In this document: positions 31,084 through 37,146 of the stretch, piece by piece
How positions within the stretch are numbered: position 1 is the first letter of the stretch
How the letters are laid out: every line of letters starts with the position of its first letter
Source: an uncultured Lachnospiraceae bacterium
GTDB taxonomy: Bacteria > Bacillota > Clostridia > Lachnospirales > Lachnospiraceae
Reading direction: 5' to 3'
NCBI GenBank assembly: GCA_910584785.1
Contig: CAJUDX010000031.1
Location: 1-37,146 of the forward strand
Length of the DNA stretch: 37,146 nucleotides
Position numbers and translations under genes: made by a program
Notes under the pieces: model-generated
What the model was told of the DNA's origin: nothing
Seen by the model: the letters and a program-made list of their open reading frames with translations, nothing else
Database searches by the model: none

Positions 31084-31857
31084 ATGGCATTTGATTACAA
31101 AAAGGAATTTAGTGTAGAAGGAAAGAAATGTATTGTTACCGGAGGTGCACAGGGATTATCCAGAGGGATGGCTGAGGGGCTTTTGGAAAATGGGGCTGAG
31201 GTTGTGTTAATGGATCTGCAGGCAGAAAAGCTGGCCTCTGTTGTTAAGGAGTACAGAGACTTAGGCTATAAGGCATATGGCGTTGCCGGGGACTTATCCA
31301 AAAAAACGGAGATTGACCGTATGTTTGACGAGGCCATGAAACTTTTGGACGGGAGCCTGGACGTAATGATTCCGGCAGCCGGTATCCAAAGACGGTATGA
31401 ACCCTGGGAGTTCCCGGAGGATATGTGGAGATTAGTGATTGATGTCAATTTAAACCATGTGTGGTTTATGTGCCAGAAGGCAATTCAGGTTATGAGGGAT
31501 AAGGAAACCATGGGCAAGATTATCAATATTGCTTCGATGTCCTCGTACTTTGGAGGAACGACGGTTCCGGCCTATACAGCAGCAAAGGGTGCTGTGGCGC
31601 AGCTGACCAAAAGTATTGCTTCCGACTGTGCGGATCACAGCATTTGCTGTAATGCAATTGCCCCCGGCTATATGGATACTGAAATGTGTGCCAATATGAC
31701 TCAGGCCAGAAAAGATGAGTGTACGGCGAGAATCCCGGCAGCGCGCTGGGGGACACCAGAAGATATGAAGGGACCGATTCTTTTCCTTGCCTCTTCTGCC
31801 AGCGACTATCTGAACGGGGCAGTGATTCCGGTAGACGGCGGCTATTTGGTGAAATAA
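31084..31857 (+). CDS. KduD-like short-chain dehydrogenase
   Basis: 257 residues, classical SDR. Seen: the cofactor loop TGGAQGLSRG (19-28), AAGIQRR, and the catalytic set S151, Y164, K168 (YTAAK). The C-terminal half, with INIASM, NAIAPGYMDTEM, RIPAARWGTPEDMKGP and FLASSASDYLNGAVIPVDGG, closely resembles KduD (2-deoxy-gluconate 3-dehydrogenase). AAAGGATGG lies upstream; the in-frame ATG at 31072 sits too close to it. Known: KduD reduces 5-keto-type uronate products with NADH. Inferred: an oxidoreductase of the same sugar-acid route, paired with an IolB-like rather than a KduI-like isomerase. Confidence 0.83.
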   Translation: MAFDYKKEFSVEGKKCIVTGGAQGLSRGMAEGLLENGAEVVLMDLQAEKLASVVKEYRDLGYKAYGVAGDLSKKTEIDRMFDEAMKLLDGSLDVMIPAAGIQRRYEPWEFPEDMWRLVIDVNLNHVWFMCQKAIQVMRDKETMGKIINIASMSSYFGGTTVPAYTAAKGAVAQLTKSIASDCADHSICCNAIAPGYMDTEMCANMTQARKDECTARIPAARWGTPEDMKGPILFLASSASDYLNGAVIPVDGGYLVK

Positions 31858-31943
31858 GGTTGGATGGTATGTTTTGAAATAAAGGAATCATGTTTAATAT
31901 TGGATGTTTTGGAATGAATAAGTAAAAGGAGCGGGATGCAGCG

Positions 31944-33698
31944 ATGGAATTAATCAGTCAGAAAATGCGCAGGCTTGCACCAGAAATGGACCCTCTCCGT
32001 CTGGGTTGCGGCTGGACGAGGGAAGATTTGGATAAGCCACAGATTATTGTTGAAAGCACATACGGCGACAGCCATCCGGGAAGTGCACATTTGAATCAGC
32101 TTGTGGAAGCAGTGCTTAAAGGAATCCATGAGGCAGGTGGACACGGTGCACGTTATTTTTGTACGGATATCTGTGACGGGGAAAGCCAGGGAACAGATGG
32201 GATTAACTTCAGCCTGGCAAGCCGCGAAATGATTGCCAATATGATTGAAATTCATGCAAATGCGACCCCCTTTGACGGTGGTGTATTTATTGCAAGCTGC
32301 GATAAGGGAATGCCGGGAAATTTAATGGGAATGGCCCGTGCGCAAATCCCTGCTATCATGGTTACTGGCGGAACAATGAGTGCGGGTCCGAACCTTCTTA
32401 CACTTGAACAGTTAGGCATGTACAGTGCTAAGTATGAACGCGGTGAGATTGAAGAGGAAACGTTAAATTGGGCAAAGGAAAATGCCTGTCCAAGCTGCGG
32501 TGCCTGCAGTTTCATCGGAACGGCATCCACCATGCAGATAATGGCGGAGGCCCTGGGACTGTCCCTGCCTGGTTCAGCCCTTCTTCCGGCGACCAGCCCG
32601 GATCTTTTGGACTATGCTTACCGGGCAGGAAAGCAGGCAGTTGAACTGGCGGTCAAAGGAGTAAGCCCTAAGGATTTTCTGACCCTGGAAAGCTTTGAAA
32701 ATGCGATTTTAGTTCATGCGGCTATTTCAGGAAGCACCAACTGCCTGCTCCATCTTCCGGCGATTGCTCATGAATACGGGATCGAAATTGACGGAGATAC
32801 TTTTGACCGGCTGCACCGCGGTGCGCATTATCTTTTAGATGTCCGCCCGGCAGGGCGCTGGCCTGCAGAATTTTTCTACTATGCCGGCGGTGTTCCGGCA
32901 ATTATGCGGGAGATTCAGCCGATGCTTCACCTGGATGCAATGACAGTGACCGGAAAGACCCTGGGGGAGAATCTTAAGGAACTGGAAAGGTCCGGTTTTT
33001 ATGAACGCTGCCAGAAATGGCTTGACGAGGCAAACCAAAAGTATGGAATTTCAGTAAACCGGGAGGATATTATCCGTCCTTATGCGCAGGCGATTGGAAC
33101 CGATGGGAGCATTGCTGTTCTGAAAGGAAACCTGGCGCCCCAGGGAGCCGTGATTAAGCACACGGCATGCCCTAAGGAAATGTTTAAGGCAGTTTTATAT
33201 GCACGTCCATTTGACAGTGAGGAAGAATGTCTGGATGCCGTGCTCCATCATAAGGTGCAGAAGGGTGATGCCGTGTTTATCCGTTATGAGGGGCCGAAAG
33301 CCAGCGGGATGCCGGAGATGTTTTATACCAGTGAAGCCATTAGTTCGGATGCAGAATTGGGGCATTCCATCGCCTTGATTACGGACGGCAGGTTTTCCGG
33401 CGCTTCTACCGGGCCGGTTATCGGACACTGCAGCCCGGAAGCACAGGCTGGGGGGCCGATTGCCCTGGTGGAAGAGGGAGATTTGATTCAGATCGATGTG
33501 GAAGAAAGGATTTTAGCCATTGTCGGTGTGAAAGGAAAACTAAAAACGCCGGAAGAGATAGAAAAAATTCTTATTGAACGAAAGAAAACATGGAAAGTAA
33601 AGCCGCGCAAGTATAAATCGGGAACGCTGCGTCTGTTCAGTGAACATGCAGCGGCACCGATGAAGGGGGCATATTTGGAATTTTCAAATAATAGTTGA
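31944..33698 (+). CDS. IlvD/Edd-family dehydratase
   Basis: 584 residues, full length. Seen: Fe-S ligand candidates in CTDICDGESQG (about 73-83), ASCDKGMPG (C119) and CPSCGACSFIGTAST (C188), and the C-terminal TDGRFSGASTGPVIGH swivel motif. It follows the SDR gene by 86 bases and precedes the operon terminator. Known: family members dehydrate dihydroxy-acids for branched amino acids, or sugar acids such as gluconate, xylonate and arabinonate. Inferred: a sugar-acid dehydratase, given the operon; a biosynthetic IlvD is unlikely at this location. Having this enzyme beside a ManD-type dehydratase means two different acids, or a redundant step. Confidence 0.88.
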   Translation: MELISQKMRRLAPEMDPLRLGCGWTREDLDKPQIIVESTYGDSHPGSAHLNQLVEAVLKGIHEAGGHGARYFCTDICDGESQGTDGINFSLASREMIANMIEIHANATPFDGGVFIASCDKGMPGNLMGMARAQIPAIMVTGGTMSAGPNLLTLEQLGMYSAKYERGEIEEETLNWAKENACPSCGACSFIGTASTMQIMAEALGLSLPGSALLPATSPDLLDYAYRAGKQAVELAVKGVSPKDFLTLESFENAILVHAAISGSTNCLLHLPAIAHEYGIEIDGDTFDRLHRGAHYLLDVRPAGRWPAEFFYYAGGVPAIMREIQPMLHLDAMTVTGKTLGENLKELERSGFYERCQKWLDEANQKYGISVNREDIIRPYAQAIGTDGSIAVLKGNLAPQGAVIKHTACPKEMFKAVLYARPFDSEEECLDAVLHHKVQKGDAVFIRYEGPKASGMPEMFYTSEAISSDAELGHSIALITDGRFSGASTGPVIGHCSPEAQAGGPIALVEEGDLIQIDVEERILAIVGVKGKLKTPEEIEKILIERKKTWKVKPRKYKSGTLRLFSEHAAAPMKGAYLEFSNNS

Positions 33699-33756
33699 TA
33701 TTTCCCCGCAGGCCAAAGTGTTTTTTGTGAACACAAACCTGTAGACACAAAACGAT

Positions 33757-33815
33757 AACCCGCCCTTGACTGGATAATGAATCCATATGTTATCCATGTC
33801 AGGGGCGGGTTTTTG
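33757..33815 (+). terminator. Strong terminator of the sugar-acid operon
   Basis: AACCCGCCC with TGGATAA (33757-33777) pairs with TTATCCA and GGGCGGGTT (ending 33811), followed by a T-rich tract. It may also serve the convergent gene on the other strand, though the opposite side is less T-rich. Confidence 0.92.
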
Positions 33816-33882
33816 TTTTATTGAGTTTTTGTTTAATTGGGTGTTTGACTGGCACAGCCCACGGTTTTATTCGACTGTCGGG

Positions 33883-34347
33883 TTACAGTAAAGTTTCTTT
33901 AACTTTTACAATCACTTTCTTAACGGCTGCCGGTTCGCCTGCCGCAGCACCTGGGCGGTGGATATCGTTGGTAAAGAAAATGCAAAAAGCACCGGCGGGA
34001 ACATCAATGTAGTTTTCATTGCTTAAATTCTTAAAAAAGCAGATATCTTTATCCTCTGGGTTTTCCTCAACCTCTTCTGCGCCGGTATAAGGCACATAGC
34101 CCATGCGCTCCGTGCCGGAGATAATGCACTGGACATCAACATAGACATCATGTTTTTCTGCACGGCGCACGTCAAAGGGCTGTGTGGTTATTTCCTGAAT
34201 CATGGCATAGATATCCTTGCCCTCGATTTCATAGGTTCCGGCTTCCATAGCGGCTAAGTCATTATTCTTTAACCAGTGAAGCGCCTTCTGAATAGCTTCG
34301 GGGTAAGAATAATGGCAGGAAGCCATGTTTAAAGATCCTAAAATCAT
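33883..34347 (-). CDS. YhcH/YjgK/YiaL-family protein
   Basis: 154 residues, cupin-like family formerly DUF386. Seen: MILGSLN start, AEKHDVYVDVQ (H66) and FTNDIHRPG (H130), the residues that usually hold a metal. The frame stays open to 34407, but the ATG at 34347 has AGAGAGG about nine bases upstream and gives the family's N-terminus. Known: YiaL, YhcH and EbgC relatives accompany sugar-acid, sialic acid and galactoside operons, with an anomerase or isomerase role proposed. Here it is convergent with the TRAP operon rather than in it. Inferred: a sugar-related function. Confidence 0.88.
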   Translation of the reverse strand: MILGSLNMASCHYSYPEAIQKALHWLKNNDLAAMEAGTYEIEGKDIYAMIQEITTQPFDVRRAEKHDVYVDVQCIISGTERMGYVPYTGAEEVEENPEDKDICFFKNLSNENYIDVPAGAFCIFFTNDIHRPGAAAGEPAAVKKVIVKVKETLL

Positions 34348-34508
34348 AAGATGAACCTCTCTTTCTTTGAAAAAATAATGCAGATTTAAGTAGAGTGCTG
34401 CCTGCATTCTTTATCCATCTTAGCATAAGACGAATAAAATTTCCAGTATTACATATCCTTTTTTTTGACAAGATATTTAACCTGTCGAACTGCTGCAGCC
34501 GCATAAAC

Positions 34509-34722
34509 AGTAACCTTCATGCGCCCACAAGCGGTTGTACTACCATAAATAAAAGTCTGCTGGGCGCATTTGGAATACCTGAACTTAGACCGCCTAATCG
34601 GCGGTGGGCTTTTATAGTAACCTTCATGCGCCCACAAGCGGTTGTACTACCATAAATAAAAGTCTGCTGGGCGCATTTGGAATACCTGAACTTAGACCGC
34701 CTAATCGGCGGTGAATATTTAC
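34509..34722. repeat. Two near-identical 107-bp tandem structured repeats
   Basis: AGTAACCTTCATGCGCCCAC begins copies at 34509 and 34616, and AGTAAC occurs again at 34723. The copies are the same for about the first 98 bases, differing only at the very end. Each contains two strong stems: ATGCGCCCA with TGGGCGCAT, and CCGCC-TAATC-GGCGG. A diverged inverted copy is at 16025-16140. The AT-rich gap on both sides contains no gene. Confidence 0.9.
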
Positions 34723-34752
34723 AGTAACGATTAGAGAAGTGGAGCGTTAGTT

Positions 34753-35310
34753 ATGAACCGTTTGATCCTGAATTTTACCGCTTATTTTTTGATTCCCCTG
34801 TCAACTGTTTTATTTGCCTGGGACAGCAATTGGCTTACCACAAATTTTTCTGTTCTGAGCAATGGCATGGAACGGAAAAATGCTTTTGCTTTCTGGGGGC
34901 TTTTGGTTGGCGTGTATTTTTTCTGTATCCTTCACCAGATTTCGAGGAAAATAGTTCCGGCACCCAGAGGAATTTCCCTGATTTCCCTTTCCCTCCTGCT
35001 TCTGGTCTGCGGTGTGGTTACGCCTTATCTCCCGGAAAATTTTCCGTTTCCCTCGTTTTTACATGTGGTATTTTCCTTTCTGTCAGCGGTCTGCCTTTCG
35101 GTATTTCTTATTCTTCTCTTATGGCAGCTTGCACAGCGCTTTCCAGGGCAATATTCTGCGTATTTGTGGGGGCTGGCAATGATTCTTTTCAGTTCGGTAT
35201 GCCTGCTCGCTGCCGCAGGCATTGTTAGCAGTGCTCTGGAAATCTTTTTTACCATATCGGTTGCTGTTTTTTGCCGCAGGCTGTTATCCCGGATGTATGG
35301 CTTGGCATAA
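34753..35310 (+). CDS. Small multi-pass membrane protein (possibly DUF998-like)
   Basis: 185 residues, mostly hydrophobic, with about six predicted transmembrane helices (starts near 5, 45, 75, 105, 140 and 160). Seen: TTNFSVLSNGMERKNAFAFWG in an early loop, a motif that resembles DUF998-type proteins, and a short basic C-terminus. The start at 34753 has GGAG about ten bases upstream. It stands alone after the repeat pair. Function unknown; the family call is weak. Confidence 0.6.
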   Translation: MNRLILNFTAYFLIPLSTVLFAWDSNWLTTNFSVLSNGMERKNAFAFWGLLVGVYFFCILHQISRKIVPAPRGISLISLSLLLLVCGVVTPYLPENFPFPSFLHVVFSFLSAVCLSVFLILLLWQLAQRFPGQYSAYLWGLAMILFSSVCLLAAAGIVSSALEIFFTISVAVFCRRLLSRMYGLA

Positions 35311-35412
35311 GGCTCTTGGGTAAAGCGCTTTTTAACCTATCAAGGAAGTCGCGGGGCAGACATCGTGCCCTTTGGGTATTCCGAATTTCCTCTGACCATA
35401 GGTCTGCAGTTT

Positions 35413-36177
35413 TTACTCAAACATTCGGCTGTAGATTTCTTCGCTTAATGCGTCAATATAGGACTGGTCGGGAAGATCCTGTTCGACAGCCAGATAATCC
35501 TGAATCAGTGAAAACCGTTTCAGACTCAGTTCTTCGGGTGTGCAGTCTTTATTCCCGCCGGACTCTTCGGATAGTTTGTTTTCCAGCTCTTCGGCAGAAT
35601 GGGTCTCAAGAAACCAGGCAATCAGTTCCTGGGTTTTCTTATTTTCGGCTTCGGCTTCCGCCTTTAATCCCGCAGCTTCTTTTTTTGTTTTAACAAAGAC
35701 TACCATACAGGCAATACCCATAACCCCCAGGACGCCCCCAAAGCTTAGTTTACTGGAACCGGCAATGGGAATAATGCCGGCAAAGATCAGGGCTGAAATT
35801 AAAATGGCAATGCCGCCGATGAGTAAGAAAGCCGAGGCCGAGGACTGCATGTCCTGATAGCGATCGGATTTTTTTACATAAACCGAAGGGGTCGGCTTTA
35901 GCTGCTGGCCTGGGGGGTTTGCTGTGGCAGAGCTGCCATGTTGCAGATCTTTTTCATCCGGGAAGTCATCTTCAGCAGCTTCATCGGTAATGGTTTCATT
36001 TTCCATGGAAAATCCGGCTTCTCTGATGTGTGAAAGGTACTCTTTCAGTGCCCTTTCTTCCTGTTCCTTTTGCAGGATTTGGGCTTCTTTCCGGGAAGCA
36101 AGCAGGGGGCCTTTACAGTCAGAGCAAATCTGAACTCCTTCTATAAATTCCATGTCACATTTTGGACAATAGGGCAT
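35413..36177 (-). CDS. Zinc-ribbon membrane protein of unknown function
   Basis: 254 residues. Seen: an N-terminal zinc ribbon (C4, C7 and C18, C21), an acidic, Glu/Asp-rich segment (about 30-80), two hydrophobic helices (about 115-138 and 145-163) and a charged, Lys/Glu-rich cytoplasmic tail. AGGAGGAAATAACACT precedes the start. Known: similar zinc-ribbon plus membrane proteins are common and mostly uncharacterised in Firmicutes. Nothing nearby suggests a role. The 102 bases between its stop and the membrane-protein gene hold no clear terminator. Confidence 0.75.
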   Translation of the reverse strand: MPYCPKCDMEFIEGVQICSDCKGPLLASRKEAQILQKEQEERALKEYLSHIREAGFSMENETITDEAAEDDFPDEKDLQHGSSATANPPGQQLKPTPSVYVKKSDRYQDMQSSASAFLLIGGIAILISALIFAGIIPIAGSSKLSFGGVLGVMGIACMVVFVKTKKEAAGLKAEAEAENKKTQELIAWFLETHSAEELENKLSEESGGNKDCTPEELSLKRFSLIQDYLAVEQDLPDQSYIDALSEEIYSRMFE

Positions 36178-36257
36178 AGTGTTATTTCCTCCTCATGGGT
36201 AAGTGTAAGTGATAGCTTTGGAGCGAGGCAAAAAGCAATGTTTTGATATGCTCCAGC

Positions 36258-36827
36258 TTAAATTTGTGGCAGGTGAACCAGGGTATAAGGATGTCTGATC
36301 CAGGGCAGGAATACATCCAGGATATCGCTGGTTTTGATTCTCAGGCTTGAAGTATTGACGCACGGATGACAGCCGATGGCTTCGTGTCCGGCAATAACCT
36401 CTTCATCAATCAGCAATTTAACCCGGTTTGCCGTGTCATTCATCAGCCCCAGAATACTGACAGAGCCGGGCGTGATATCTAAAAATTCTTCCATGTGTCC
36501 TTCATCGGCAAAGGAGAGCCGGGAGCTGCTGATTTCCTTGGAGAGAATGGCAGTTTTAAATTTCTTTTCACCGGGCATTAGGAGCAGGTAAAAGGCCGTT
36601 TTCTGGGCATTGCACAAAAAAAGGTTTTTGCAGATGGCAGTGCCAAGCCGATGTTCAATAGCCTGGCAGCCTTCTATCGTAAAGACGGCCTCATGATCCA
36701 GGCGTTCGTAGGGAATATGCAGTTGATCTAAGAGATCGTAGGTGCGGATTTCTCTGGGCAGCCGTCCATCCATGTTTTTCGGGCGCCCAACATAGAGAAT
36801 TGGGTCAATATAACTATTTTCTATCAT
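36258..36827 (-). CDS. ProX/YbaK-type prolyl-tRNA editing protein
   Basis: 189 residues. Seen: HEAVFTIEGCQAIEHRLG, the conserved lysine in CKNLFLCN (K67), LMPGEKKF, SSRLSFAD and the GCHPCVNTSSLRI segment, typical of the stand-alone ProXp-ala/YbaK deacylase family. The frame extends back to a GTG at 36860, but MIENSYIDP at 36827, after GGAGAAAATAATGCA, is the better start. Known: it removes alanine or cysteine mischarged onto tRNA-Pro in the cytoplasm. It is 80 bases downstream of nothing on its strand and is read leftward from a promoter near 37 kb. Confidence 0.9.
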   Translation of the reverse strand: MIENSYIDPILYVGRPKNMDGRLPREIRTYDLLDQLHIPYERLDHEAVFTIEGCQAIEHRLGTAICKNLFLCNAQKTAFYLLLMPGEKKFKTAILSKEISSSRLSFADEGHMEEFLDITPGSVSILGLMNDTANRVKLLIDEEVIAGHEAIGCHPCVNTSSLRIKTSDILDVFLPWIRHPYTLVHLPQI

Positions 36828-36985
36828 TGCATTATTTTCTCCATTCTGTACATGTTTCACAACATATCATACCTTTGGGTACAAACAGGCATGGGTGAAA
36901 TGCCTTTCTTCCAGCCTTCTTTCCAGGGCAAATGGGTTGATTTTGGTCGGAAAGTAAAGAATCATTTTGTCATTGTGTACTCTAT

Positions 36986-37013
36986 ATTATAATGCAATTT
37001 GGAGAAAATGCAA
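36986..37013 (-). promoter_or_regulatory. Predicted SigA promoter for the editing protein
   Basis: Minus strand: TTGCAT (37008-37013), 16 bases, TATAAT (36986-36991). It leaves a leader of about 160 bases in which no RNA motif was recognised. Confidence 0.55.
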
Positions 37014-37016
37014 GAT

Positions 37017-37045
37017 TTGACATAGCTTAATCAACCGTTTATAAT
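37017..37045 (+). promoter_or_regulatory. Near-consensus SigA promoter pointing out of the window
   Basis: TTGACA (37017-37022), 17 bases, TATAAT (37040-37045), both perfect boxes. The following 100 bases to the window end contain no start codon with a ribosome binding site, so the gene served is to the right. Confidence 0.75.
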
Positions 37046-37146
37046 TTAAGGATAAACCTGGTGTCTTGACCGTATTATATTCAGTCAAACTTCCTTGTCT
37101 ATTTGCCCACCTGCTGCGTTGGATTTTCTAGCCGTAGCCGCCGCTA

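Noticed and set aside
35311..35412. AAAGCGCTTTTT as a terminator between the membrane-protein genes
   Set aside because: The stem is very short and the T run is part of the stem.

Overview
The window looks like chromosomal DNA from an anaerobic gut Firmicute, most likely a Lachnospiraceae-type Clostridium. The evidence is roughly half GC content, GGAGG ribosome binding sites, SigA-type promoters, and gene families typical of that group (YqeB/EF2568-type selenium genes, a stand-alone ProX-type editing protein, TRAP sugar-acid operons). Family calls are from reading the translations; no database search was run.

Left part (1-16.9 kb): a purine/urate degradation locus joined to a selenium module. 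It holds ygeY (cut by the left edge), ygeX/dpaL, a YheO-type regulator, ssnA, ygfK, a DUF3343 Se/S-carrier-like protein, a selenium-dependent xanthine dehydrogenase-type hydroxylase, and a dihydropyrimidinase/HyuA homologue. These are most of the gene set known from gut bacteria to be needed for anaerobic urate breakdown; ygeW is not seen here. The selenium genes yedE, a stand-alone TusA-like gene, selD and yedF follow. Between ssnA and ygfK is a 1.5 kb low-GC insert with two inverted palindromic elements, several tandem repeats and one orphan Imm1-like gene.

Middle (17-23.5 kb): an XRE regulator, yqeB (selenium-dependent hydroxylase maturation), a cysteine desulfurase-like gene of the EF2568 family ending in a clear terminator, an NSS-family sodium symporter, and a convergent two-subunit class I fumarase-type hydratase. 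The selenium genes together suggest selenium uptake (YedE), sulfurtransferase or lyase handling (EF2568-like, YedF, TusA-like, DUF3343), activation to selenophosphate (SelD) and insertion into the molybdenum hydroxylase (YqeB).

Right-centre (23.7-33.8 kb): a sugar-acid operon. A GntR/FCD regulator is followed by a SigA promoter overlapped by a perfect 13-bp inverted repeat, then a TRAP transporter (dctP, dctQ, dctM), an IolB-like isomerase, a GldA-like dehydrogenase, a ManD-type dehydratase, a KduD-like SDR and an IlvD/Edd-family dehydratase, ending in a strong terminator. No kinase or aldolase is present, so the pathway is incomplete here and its substrate is unknown.

Right end (33.9-37.1 kb): a YhcH/YiaL-family gene, two near-identical 107-bp tandem repeats (a third diverged copy lies near 16 kb), a small membrane protein, a zinc-ribbon membrane protein, a ProX/YbaK editing protein, and a SigA promoter pointing out of the window. 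No tRNA, rRNA, CRISPR array, transposase or phage gene was recognised.
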